From Cyanodermella asteris (taxonomy: Eukaryota; Ascomycota; Lecanoromycetes; Ostropales; Stictidaceae): a stretch of 64,000 nt of DNA. The stretch lies in the NCBI GenBank assembly GCA_900618795.1, contig UYJD01000004.1, positions 810,560-874,559 of the forward strand, read 5' to 3'. The translations under genes were made by a program, and so were the position numbers. The notes under the pieces are model-generated. The model was not told the origin of the DNA, ran no database searches, and saw nothing but the letters and a program-made list of their open reading frames with translations. Of this stretch, positions 42,725 to 52,462 are shown piece by piece. How positions within the stretch are numbered: the stretch's first letter is position 1; every line of letters begins with the position of its first letter.

Positions 42725-45322
42725 ATGGCAGCTTTATTACAGCGCCCGCCGTCATGGCTATCGAGAGGAGGTCTAGCCGCAAAACTGTTCCATTCGGACG
42801 CATCGTCCCTCGGAGGAGTCATCGGTCAAAATCAACCACACAACGGGCGATCACACCTACCCATGGCCGTCCGCGGCAATGAGATCTTTTACGTCGTTGA
42901 TAAGAGCATACGATGGGCGGATTTGAGTAAGGTGAAAGAGCAGGTGGACACACCAGGGTCGGGGCCATCGAAAGAGTCTGGACTGGGATACCGGGTGCTG
43001 AACCTCAAGCGCTCGTTCCCAGAGCCCATACAGCAATTGTTGATTTCGCCAAACGAAGAGCTCATGGCTATTGCTACGAGGCATAGCATCTGCATCATCA
43101 TTCTACCAGACATTTCACTTTTGCATGCGGATGAGACAGCGCCTCTTGCTGTCAGGAGGCACACCATTGGCGAAACCACTCACGTACGAGAAATGTCGCC
43201 GATCGCCAAAGTCCTCTGGCATCCCCTGGGTGTCGACGGCAACTGTCTGGTCACTATCACAGAGTCATCAGTCGTGCGCCTGTGGGAACTGGATCGCCGA
43301 AATCTAGGTTCGTTTTCGATACCGACTTTGGCGCTCGACCTTAGAAAGCTCCGCCATGCTCGATCTCAACAAGAGGATGTTGGCGCAAAGGATATGCGGG
43401 GCAACCAAACCTTCTCCATCGACAATATTGAAATGGAGGTCACGGCGGCATGCTTTGGATCAGATGCCGCACAGGCGCAAGCCTTTGAGTGGAGTGCCGC
43501 AACACTTTGGCTCACGATGGCTGAGGGAGACATCTTTGCACTCTGCCCACTTCTACCCAGCAAGTTTCAACCGGACTATGATGGGACCATTTCGACGCTT
43601 CTCGAGCTCAAGACGGCACAGAAGGAGTCTTTCGAAGGAGACGAGAACGTGGGCGCCGAAAGGGTACGCGTGGAAGCTCAATGTGCGTGGTTGAGCGAAT
43701 TGCGAGAACAGTATGACAACTTTGAAGACTCGGACACAGCGATGCGACGACTGTATTATCGCCCCAGGAGTCAAGGCGCCATTCCCAAGCTACAAGGACC
43801 ATTCGTGATCCTTCCGAACCAAGCTCAGGACGATCTGGTACCCTGTGACATCCACGTGGTTGGAGCAAGTACGGCGGCATCCATTGCCAACCGTGCCCAG
43901 AACGATCTCGACTCGGACGAAGAGACTGACGCAGGCACGTCATTCTCAACAGTCTCTATCCTGGACGAAGACGGGCGGGTTTACATTTGCATCGACATAG
44001 ATGGTGTCGAGCCACAGTGGCTTCCATTTCATCCACAACGCTTGTCGCCGAGTGATGTTGCAGCACCGGCTGAACTCTTGCTCTTCGAAGCGCTTGACAC
44101 GCTCAGTCCCAAGGACGCTGGACAGGGCTACCATCCAGTCATTGTCCCGAATACGTCCGCAGACGAATACTCATTTTTTGTCTCGCACGGTAAAGGGATA
44201 TACAAGCTATCGCTGCAGCCCTGGATCCAAGAGTTGGAGAAGGAAGTTCAAAGTGCGGGAATACAAGGCGTTCAATTCAGAACCCAGGTCCTGGCGAAGA
44301 GCGCAGGGACCTCGCGCGAGCGTATTTTCCGCCCCGACTCAAAATGGACTGGGAGCCCGAGCTCGAACCCGGTGTTGGTCAGCACGGAAGAACTTGGTCA
44401 CCTACTGTTGACAGTCCAAGGACAACAACCTCAAGTAATCATGTTCTCACCCCCCGGCGACGACGAAGAGCCCGAAGAGCTCACCTGGAAACCCGGCTAC
44501 GACCCGACCATCAAACTCGAACCCGAGACCATGAAGCCCCGCGATGCCTACTACCCGCCACCCGCTTTCACACAACCATCCAGCTTGCCCACATTCGTCG
44601 ACAAGCATATGGATCCCCGCCAAAAACGTTCCGCCAAGGAAGAAATCAGACTGTCTTCAGCGAACCTGTCAATCATGACCGAGGCACACCGTATCCTGTC
44701 TCGCGAAACAACAGCTTTGAACGACGCCGCGGCAGATCTGTTCCGTCGCTGCGATCGCCTGCACGACGAGTTCAAGCACCAGACTGAGCGCATGGCAGAG
44801 ATTGCGGATCGCGCCAAGGCGATCAACGAAGTGGATCCTAGTAATGGGTCTACGCCGCAATCTGATCGGAAGGGCGATATCGAGGATCGACTGAGCCAGG
44901 TGCGGAGTAGGCAGTCTCAGCTGATTCGGAGACATGATGAGTTGCGGCAGAAGCTCGCGCGCGCAGGTGGGAAGCCGCTCAGCGGTAAGGAACGAGCATG
45001 GGTTGCGGAGGTCAAGAAGATCGAGGCATCCGTTGGTGCCGAGGGAGGGGAGGGAAAGGCGGATGCGGATACGCGCCGCTTGCTTGTGCATCGATTCCAA
45101 GAGGTGCAGCGCATTGCGATAGACATGCTGGAACGTGCGAAAGAACAGCATGGTGGTGAGGGTGACTCAGGAATTGTATCAACGAATGGACACGGCAGAG
45201 TTCCAGCGGATATCCGCCGTGGCAAGGTCGCTCAGGTCGAGGAGATGCTGGAGCGGGAAACGGCTCTGATTGATGCTACTCTGTCCAAGCTGGCGAAGTT
45301 TGGAGTGTCCATCGAAGCCTAG
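42725..45322 (+). CDS. NUP82: Nucleoporin Nup82 (Nup88 homologue)
   Basis: Component of the cytoplasmic face of the nuclear pore, anchoring the Nup159-Nsp1 complex for mRNA export. 865 residues, single exon. The ATG at 42725 gives MAALLQRPPSWLSRGGLAAK, like the PPWLSRP start of fungal Nup82. Residues 40-560 form a beta-propeller, with blade-like strands such as HSICIIILPDISLLH, KVLWHPLGVDGNCLVTITES and VVRLWELDRR. Residues from about 640 onward are coiled coil (RQKRSAKEEIRLSSANLSIM, IEDRLSQVRSRQSQLIRRHD, VEEMLERETALIDATLSKL). The domain order and length match fungal Nup82. Confidence 0.9.
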   Translation: MAALLQRPPSWLSRGGLAAKLFHSDASSLGGVIGQNQPHNGRSHLPMAVRGNEIFYVVDKSIRWADLSKVKEQVDTPGSGPSKESGLGYRVLNLKRSFPEPIQQLLISPNEELMAIATRHSICIIILPDISLLHADETAPLAVRRHTIGETTHVREMSPIAKVLWHPLGVDGNCLVTITESSVVRLWELDRRNLGSFSIPTLALDLRKLRHARSQQEDVGAKDMRGNQTFSIDNIEMEVTAACFGSDAAQAQAFEWSAATLWLTMAEGDIFALCPLLPSKFQPDYDGTISTLLELKTAQKESFEGDENVGAERVRVEAQCAWLSELREQYDNFEDSDTAMRRLYYRPRSQGAIPKLQGPFVILPNQAQDDLVPCDIHVVGASTAASIANRAQNDLDSDEETDAGTSFSTVSILDEDGRVYICIDIDGVEPQWLPFHPQRLSPSDVAAPAELLLFEALDTLSPKDAGQGYHPVIVPNTSADEYSFFVSHGKGIYKLSLQPWIQELEKEVQSAGIQGVQFRTQVLAKSAGTSRERIFRPDSKWTGSPSSNPVLVSTEELGHLLLTVQGQQPQVIMFSPPGDDEEPEELTWKPGYDPTIKLEPETMKPRDAYYPPPAFTQPSSLPTFVDKHMDPRQKRSAKEEIRLSSANLSIMTEAHRILSRETTALNDAAADLFRRCDRLHDEFKHQTERMAEIADRAKAINEVDPSNGSTPQSDRKGDIEDRLSQVRSRQSQLIRRHDELRQKLARAGGKPLSGKERAWVAEVKKIEASVGAEGGEGKADADTRRLLVHRFQEVQRIAIDMLERAKEQHGGEGDSGIVSTNGHGRVPADIRRGKVAQVEEMLERETALIDATLSKLAKFGVSIEA

Positions 45323-45555
45323 TCGAATGCACACATGTACGTTTCTTCATCCTCATTGACGACTTTCTTCGGCTGATGACAAGGCCAGCATGCATAAATG
45401 CTTTACTGCATCACTCAGCGCGACCGTTCTGCTCTGACTTTCCTCTCAAGTAGTCACCTGGAAAGTTGAAAGCTCGTGTATTGTAAAATGCCGAAATGTC
45501 ATTATCAAGGTCTAACTCCCGCTCGCAAACTTGGAACGCCCATGCAATGCTACCA

Positions 45556-47190
45556 CTACCCCAGCCAGTGCCAGAACTTGCCCCACAGTGTTGTAGGAAC
45601 ATGCTCCTCAAAATGCATCTCATCAACCTCCTTCCTCCCACTATATATATCCGCCTCAGCCGGCTTCACAAATGGCTGCCTCAGCAAAAGCTTATGCCCA
45701 ACATAGAGCACCACAAACAAAATCAGGCTGATGTACGCAGCAAAGAAGCTGGACGTGTCCCACGGCGCGAACGACGCGAACCCCTGAGTCAAGATGATCA
45801 AGCTGTTGAAACCGATGCCGTACCAGGAAAGGAACGGCTGGAGAATGGCTTTGTAGGGCAAGGTATCGCGCGGGATGCCCTGAGCAGCAAGCGCGCGCAT
45901 GAAAGCGATGTGCGAGATGCCGATGCAAGTCCAGGTGATGAAGCCGGCGACGCCGGACATGTTGACGAACCAGTTGAAGACTTCGCCACCCGAATTTGAC
46001 TCGTTCATGAAAGCGAGGAGACCGAAGGCGGCCGTGAATGCTACCGACACGTACGGAACGCCCTTGGAGGTTGTGAGGGCGAACCAGCGGGGTGCGGAGC
46101 CGTCCTGGGCGAGGCCAACGAGGATACGGGAGCCGGAGTAGACGTTGGAGTTGGCGGCACTGAGCACGACGGTCAGGAGCACGGCATTGATGAGGCTGGG
46201 GAGGACGTCAACGCTGGCGAGCTTTGCGGCGATGACCAGTGGGGATGAGTTTGCATCGCTGGTGTCGCTGAGCAGGTCGGGGTTGTCTGAGGGGACGAGA
46301 ATGCCGATGAAGAGGATTGTGAGCACAAAGAAGAAGAGGATTCGGTAAAAAGTCTTCTTGATTGCTGACGGGACGGTTTTCCGTGGGTTGTCGGTTTCTC
46401 CGGCTGCAATACCAACAAGCTCGGTGCCTTGGTAAGAGAAGCCGGCAGTGATGAGGACGGACCAGAAGGACACGAACTTGGCCAAGGCATCGTTGCCTTC
46501 GACGAGGTCGGAAGGCACAAAGGCACCCGGCTCATACCAGTATTTGAAGCCGATATATCCTTGAGGACTGGCACCGGCGCTGATGCAAATACCGAAGATC
46601 ATGAAGCCGAGGATTGTGATGACCTTGATGGTTGCAAACCAGAACTCAATCTCGCCATAGAAGCTGACCGGCAAGAAGTTGAGTGCGCTAATGACAGCCC
46701 AAAAGACGCCAATGAAGATGCCAATATTGAGGTCGGGTCTCCAATATTGAATGATGAGGCCGCTCGCAGTGAGTTCCAGAGCGTAGGTAATGGCCCAACT
46801 CCACCAATACACCCAACCCATGCTAAATCCCAGAGACGGATCGACGAAACGGGTTGCGTACGCGCTGAAGGCTCCAGATATAGGGATGAAGGTGGCCATT
46901 TCTCCCAACGCAACCATGATCGAGTAGACGAGCGTGCCGACGAAGGCGAAGGCAATGAGAGCTCCGGCCGGACCTGCGTTTGCGAGTGCACCGCCTGATC
47001 CGATGAACAGACCGGTGCCGATGGTACCGCCAATGGCTATCATCTGCAGGTGACGAGACTGCAGCTTACGCTTGAGCTGGACAGTCTCGCCGACTTGGAT
47101 CTGTCTCTCGGAGTCTCCATTGGATGAGTCGGCACGGTAACCACCCTTCCCGTTGCCCTTGACAGAGGTTTCGGTGCCGTGGTCCGACAT
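45556..47190 (-). CDS. Amino acid permease (YAT/AAT family)
   Basis: Plasma-membrane amino acid:proton symporter, 544 residues, single exon. The real start is the ATG at 47190 (MSDHGTETSVKGNGKGG); the frame extends upstream with non-ATG codons only. A hydrophilic N-terminus leads to the family motif LQSRHLQMIAIGGTIGTGLF, then GPAGALIAFAFVGTLVYSIM and GEMATFIPISGAFSAYATRF. The substrate region SYQGTELVGIAAGETDNPRK is canonical. Twelve membrane segments are visible, and the C-terminus ends FEEHVPTTLWGKFWHWLG. The sequence is of general Can1/Lyp1/Gap1 type, and I cannot fix the substrate. Nitrogen regulation is usual in the family but not shown here. Confidence 0.93.
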   Translation of the reverse strand: MSDHGTETSVKGNGKGGYRADSSNGDSERQIQVGETVQLKRKLQSRHLQMIAIGGTIGTGLFIGSGGALANAGPAGALIAFAFVGTLVYSIMVALGEMATFIPISGAFSAYATRFVDPSLGFSMGWVYWWSWAITYALELTASGLIIQYWRPDLNIGIFIGVFWAVISALNFLPVSFYGEIEFWFATIKVITILGFMIFGICISAGASPQGYIGFKYWYEPGAFVPSDLVEGNDALAKFVSFWSVLITAGFSYQGTELVGIAAGETDNPRKTVPSAIKKTFYRILFFFVLTILFIGILVPSDNPDLLSDTSDANSSPLVIAAKLASVDVLPSLINAVLLTVVLSAANSNVYSGSRILVGLAQDGSAPRWFALTTSKGVPYVSVAFTAAFGLLAFMNESNSGGEVFNWFVNMSGVAGFITWTCIGISHIAFMRALAAQGIPRDTLPYKAILQPFLSWYGIGFNSLIILTQGFASFAPWDTSSFFAAYISLILFVVLYVGHKLLLRQPFVKPAEADIYSGRKEVDEMHFEEHVPTTLWGKFWHWLG

Positions 47191-48783
47191 GTTGGGGACC
47201 TGAGCTTGACTCCACGAGTAGTCGCGTCGGTGATTCAATATAGCTCCAGGAAGCTTGAAGTCGGTTGGGTATTAATATGCCGGTTGATGCTTCAACTAGC
47301 GCAACGGTACCCCTCTCGAATCGTGGATGCACGTGTCAGGCGTCAAGCTTCTCGAAGGTGGAGGTGCCCAAGCTCGTCAGCAACGCAGACCAATCACACA
47401 CGACAAGACTAGAGAGACAAGGAACGGAGACAAGAACGTCGGAGGTGTTCTCGTGCAAGCCTGCCGTTAGGGGGAGGATATAAGAAGGAGAGCGAGGAGG
47501 CGACCGCTAAGTGCAGGAGCAGCCGGCGAGGAAAATTCTTCGGGTCTTCGCTGCAGCGTCATGCTGGACGAGCGGCCCTTATTGGATTAATCCTTATCAG
47601 GATTTGTGAGACTTTGAACGCTTAGGGAAGGGTCAGAGGCAAAATTTGGAGCTTGGGTGACAATCAGCGGTCGGAGGCTCCACCTTTTTGGCATTGATCG
47701 CCGGTCATGATCGTGTGATGCCACGCTGCTTCCAAAGCCCACGTGAGCCTGGTGATAGTAGCGTGTACTTCGGACAGCGAATACAAGGCATTTGTGTTAA
47801 GACAATCTCTACAAGCGACATGGTCGTTGGTTTTGGCAGGGCGGAAACACTAACTCGAGGCACTTATGGCTGGCAAATATCGTCATCAATATTGGCAAAT
47901 TTCCGGAAGACGGCACGTCGAAGCTATGAAGAAAGCTTGTCCTTAGCGTTTGCCTGTCGGCGCCACCCGGGCGACCTCGACTGCGAGCAAACTTCGACTC
48001 CATCCCTGTCCTCAAAAATCTACCGTCAAGGTCGAGGTCGAGACTCAATATTGGGCTCGGGGTTTCAAGGAAAATTTGAGAATTGAACCTACGTAGCACA
48101 GCACGACTCTCGCCACACTCGCCAAAACAGTTTCGCAATCGACAAATTGGCTTGACGTCCAAATCATTTAGATTTATGCCTTGCGACAAGCTCTACTGAA
48201 ATGCTGTTGAAGCCGTATAAGGTTATTCGAATGTGAAACGTCGAATTTTAGTGCCTTGACCAATGCTTAAGCTCGTGTGACCCCGGCTCAGGTGACAGCT
48301 TGTGTTAATCAGTAATTCAACATTCAACAAGTTGACCACTGATGGTTCGTGTCGCAGGCCTAACAGTGCTGGAGCGATGTCTTTACGTTTCGAAAAATTC
48401 TAATACTTCCATCTTGCATGCTACATTGCGGTGCGAATCCAACCTAGCTAGTCACGAAAAGTATAGGTCGTCCATATAGCTCCTGGGATACCGTTCTTGC
48501 CGCGTTGTGCCCGGTACTTGCAACGAATATACTTGAGGCCGACTACTACGTTCCTGCTCCGACTTCGAGATCATCCCATTGCAGTATCAGGATGACGAGG
48601 ATATGACTTTTCGAATGTTGTATTCGACCATTGGAGATCTGCTCGTACTGTATCGTGGTATGTACAAAGTAAAAGTAGCAAGACGCCAAAGGGTCGTCCC
48701 ATGCCAAGCTCCATCCGATGTCTTGACTCCGTTCAATGTTTTGAATCTCAAATATCCATGCCCCCCGATCAAGCCCCGTCTCT
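47191..48783. other. Intergenic region
   Basis: About 1.6 kb between the permease start and the 3' end of the PSST gene. The proximal part is the permease promoter. No convincing gene was seen in the remainder. Confidence 0.5.
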
Positions 48784-49652
48784 TTACTTGCGGTACCACA
48801 TTCGGGTGATCTGTATCTTCATCAGTCTCCTGCTTGCCGTGTTCGGGTGCACCATACGCAGCTTCGATGCCCAATTCGCTTACCTTTGTGTGCCTCATCT
48901 TCTTCTGCAACTGGAAAATCCCAAACATCAATGCCTCCGCCGTGGGCGGACACCCAGGGACATAAATATCCACCGGCACGATCCGATCACACCCCCTCGT
49001 CACCGAATAACTATAGTGATAGTATCCACCTCCATTCGCACAGCTCCCCATACTGATGACCCATCTCGGATCCGGCATCTGGTCGTAGACCTGTCGGAGC
49101 GCGGGCGCCATCTTGTTCGTCAACGTGCCCGCCACGATCATGACGTCCGACTGGCGTGGCGAAGCACGGAAAATGATGCCCATGCGATCTTGGTCGTAGC
49201 GGGGCGTGGAGAGGTGCATCATTTCGACGGCGCAGCAGGCGAGGCCGAAGGTCATGGGCCAGAGCGAACCTTGGCGGGCCCAGTTTGCGATTTGGTCGAG
49301 GGTTGTGAGGGCATATTGCATGGCGCCTTTCTTTTGCTCTTGGCTGGGAAGGGGGACTTCGCGGCGCGGTTTGCCGGTGCTGAGTGGTGGGCCATGGCCG
49401 GCGGAGGTTTGCGTGGGTGCGAGTTGAGTGGCGGGCTTTGCGGAGGTGGAGGAGAGGAAGGCGGCGGGCCCGGCGCGGAGGGGAATGAGCGCGCTGGAAG
49501 GCTTGCCTGTACAGAATTGTTTGTTAGTTCGTGATGATTGTTGTGGACTTGGGTGGCAAGGGGTGGTGAGCTCTGGAGATGAGCTTGGATGAGGCTTGTG
49601 TGGGCTTACCGCGCAGCGCCAGCGCTGCTGTCGACCGCGTTGACGACAACAT
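48784..49652 (-). CDS. NDUFS7: Complex I 20-kDa iron-sulfur subunit (PSST/NDUFS7)
   Basis: Mitochondrial complex I subunit carrying cluster N2, the last step before ubiquinone. 230 residues in three exons: 49652-49610, 49506-48884 and a 27-nt last exon 48810-48784. Introns are 49609-49507 (103 nt, GTAAGC...TACAG) and 48883-48811 (73 nt, GTAAGC...ATACAG). The N-terminus ([15 protein letters not shown]) is a mitochondrial presequence. Iron-sulfur ligands are in [20 protein letters not shown] and [10 protein letters not shown]. The last exon encodes ITRMWYRK and stop, the conserved end of the family. Reading through the second intron instead gives an unrelated tail, which confirms the splice. 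Confidence 0.95.
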
Positions 49653-50489
49653 GGCTGATTGTCTAGATGAAGTTGTAGAGGGGAGAGGGGCGGAGAGGTG
49701 GTGTGGTTGTCGCAACCGCGAATTGAAGGTGGTTGATTTCTGTGATGGCAAAACCGTGTCGTCGTCGAGCATAATCCCCTGCGCGCTGATTGGCTGCCGC
49801 CGCCGCCGACACTCCATCACCACTTTGGCCACTCGCTTTTGATTTAATATTCGTTATATGCTGCTGCATCAGTCATCAATATATGCATTCTTGTGGTACT
49901 ACATGCAAGCTGCACCAGTCTAGCATTGGATCAATTTGGTACAGGCGAAACCAATGTGGAATTTACCGGCTAAGTCAGAATGTGAACATGGTGCTTGATT
50001 TTTGTTGTGCAGAAATCATTTTCTTTGTTGCGGGTATTGCAAGTTGTCTAGCTCAGCAACCCTTCTAAAACGCTCCATTAATGTTCCAAGGACGTGTGAT
50101 GCCGCTTTTATTTCTCTTAGGCTGCCCTTAGGGGATCATATACCCATACCATGAAACCCAGTTGGTTCATTCCAGAGGCCAATCAAGGCGGGAGGAAAAA
50201 AGTCGCTGCTGCTGTTTCGTTCATGCTAGCTAGTCGCATGTCGTAGCCAAATACCGAAATAGACACCCCACTTCAGTAGCCAGCTGAATCCCTAACTCGA
50301 TAGTCAGCCAGGTACCCAGCGAAATTAATAGCCAAGCACCTGGGCATCCATTTCAGTACTTAAGAAGAAGGACGACAGAAACCTTTTTCCACCCGCCCTG
50401 CACCCCTCACAGTTTTCGATTCATGGTCAAAACACCTGCAACCTCAACGACATCACGAAAGCCCTGATCTTACAACAGACTGGAATCAA
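49653..50489. other. Intergenic region
   Basis: About 840 bases. It holds the PSST promoter and the 3' UTR of the next minus-strand gene. No gene was seen. Confidence 0.5.
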
Positions 50490-51761
50490 TTAGCTAGGAC
50501 GGTTGTGAAGCCGCGTGGGCCATGGATACCTAGTTCCGTTCTCAGTTGCTCTCCGACGTAAACCTGCTGCCGCATTTGTCGAACTACTATTGTTCACAGA
50601 AAGAGATCTCGCCCTCAGCTGATCTTGCATCCTCATCTCCTCCTCGCGATTCTCATTCTCCACCTCCGCATCCCGTTCCGCCGCAAGATACTCCGCCCGG
50701 ACATCCCGATCCAAAAGCCCATTATAATTCTCATTCCGCGCCATGAGGCCCATGATCGCTTCCATCGGCATCCTGTCACGAGCGTCTTGCCTCTCCTCTT
50801 CCGTCATTTCCGGCGCCGTGTCTTCCCCGGGCTCCTGCTCCTGGCTCTGAACCTGGTGGGGTGGTTGGGTTTTCTTTTTACGGCGGAAAAGTTGTCTGAT
50901 GTTGGCTCGGAAGCTATCTGCGCTCCAGCGACGCGTGCCTCTCATACCGTTTGCGCGGTTGGCGCGACGCTCTATCAGTTTTTGGAAGACAGTTGTGCGG
51001 CCGGTGCTGGGACTGCCACTGCTTCTGCTTGTATCTGTGCTGGAACTATCAGAATGCGTTGAAGATGCGTTGGCCATCGCCGCGGCGACGGAGGTGGCTG
51101 CAACGGTGTGTTCGACCTCAGTATTTGATGAGGTTTGTTGTTCGACGGAGCCTGCCTGATCTGCCATGGTATTCGCGACACCGTGTTCGACCTCAGCGTG
51201 TTCGAATTCAGCATGTGAAGAAGTTTGTTGCGTGGAGGATGAGACCGCGTCAGGATTATTGAATTTGGGTGTGTCGCCTGATTCAAAAGAGAAAGCAGAG
51301 TGATCTGGCCCCGCAGAGGAGTATGTGTCTAATGCTGCCGAAGCTGGACTATTGCGCTGTGACTGGCTGAACTGCCTGGAAAGCGGCACTTCGCTGGGTT
51401 GCCTGGAAAGACGCACTTGCGGTTGGTCGCTGTCGTCGAGGTCTTTGTCTGACACTTCTGGAGCGGAACGTGAGTGGCTGGGCTGTCTGGAAAGAGGGAC
51501 TCCCGGTTGGTAGCTGTTCTCAGGCCTTTTGGCTGGCAGAGGAGGCTTCTTGTCAGAAGATCTGAAAAGAGGCGCTTGTGATAAGAAGTTGTTGTCATAG
51601 TCATCGATTAGTACCCGGGGTGTCCGTGTGTTTGGGTCCAGCGGATCCGCGTCAAAGTCTTCGAGTAGTAGTTGCGGTACATCCGGTGATGAGTTTGGTC
51701 CCTTTGGATATTCCTCTGGGTCTGAGTCTATGTCGACATGCTGCTCGTCAGACTGCGACAT
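50490..51761 (-). CDS. Disordered hypothetical protein
   Basis: No family recognised. 423 residues, single exon, ATG at 51761 (MSQSDEQHVDIDSDPEEY). It is almost wholly low-complexity. It has an acidic N-terminus, PxxP and SRQPS repeats (VPLSRQPSHS, VRLSRQPSE, VPLSRQFSQS) that would suit Arg-directed kinases such as PKA, and Ser/Thr/Gln tracts. Two related HAEVEH/TEVEH units flank a short spacer. A conserved-looking basic stretch, SADSFRANIRQLFRRKKK, and a charged helix (REEEMRMQDQLRARSLSV) are the only ordered parts. It may be a scaffold or signalling protein, which is inference. Confidence 0.7.
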   Translation of the reverse strand: MSQSDEQHVDIDSDPEEYPKGPNSSPDVPQLLLEDFDADPLDPNTRTPRVLIDDYDNNFLSQAPLFRSSDKKPPLPAKRPENSYQPGVPLSRQPSHSRSAPEVSDKDLDDSDQPQVRLSRQPSEVPLSRQFSQSQRNSPASAALDTYSSAGPDHSAFSFESGDTPKFNNPDAVSSSTQQTSSHAEFEHAEVEHGVANTMADQAGSVEQQTSSNTEVEHTVAATSVAAAMANASSTHSDSSSTDTSRSSGSPSTGRTTVFQKLIERRANRANGMRGTRRWSADSFRANIRQLFRRKKKTQPPHQVQSQEQEPGEDTAPEMTEEERQDARDRMPMEAIMGLMARNENYNGLLDRDVRAEYLAAERDAEVENENREEEMRMQDQLRARSLSVNNSSSTNAAAGLRRRATENGTRYPWPTRLHNRPS

Positions 51762-52462
51762 GGTGGTAAGTGGTCTGGTAATTGTTTCAAGGTTGAAATG
51801 GCGGCCACACTCTGATGAAGCCGAACCAAATTAAGAATACCTCCTGCTGCTATTTCTACCATACATTCATTGAGGGTTCCCCAGACAACAATACTAAAAA
51901 GCCAAATATGGTTTTGTGGAGACAAACTTGGACGACTGGGGAGCTGCCCGCGATATGACCAGGTTTTGCCAACCGTGGTCGTGGCTGCCATTGCCATTGG
52001 GAGTACCTAGTGGCTCTCAATTATCAGCCACGGCTTCCCGATGTGACCAACAATAGCAGCGGCGAATCAGGGGATAATGCCGAAGACGGTCGTGGTTTGC
52101 GTTTTTGGCCTGCTCTTGTCGGTATTCTCACCTACTCCTTGTTTGCACCCTATTCGCGTATTTGAAATCGTAACACATATACTAGAGTGGACAGCGAATG
52201 AAGGCAGCGAACGAAAGAAAACGAGTAAACAATAATATGTATTGGACAGGGGTATCTCTGGTTGTATCAATACAGGGTATCATCTAGACGTACAAAGCTT
52301 GCAAAGAAGAGGATTAACTGCGACTGCGACCTGCGCATTCGTTGTCCCAAGCACCGAGCCGCGACTTAGACTGCTTCTGCGCAACCACAATACCAGACTT
52401 GGCGAGACCTGTGCGAGCAGCCACAAATCCCCATCGCCAAGCAAAGGTCATCTTCGACCGCC
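51762..52462. other. Intergenic region
   Basis: About 700 bases between two minus-strand genes. No gene was recognised. Confidence 0.45.
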
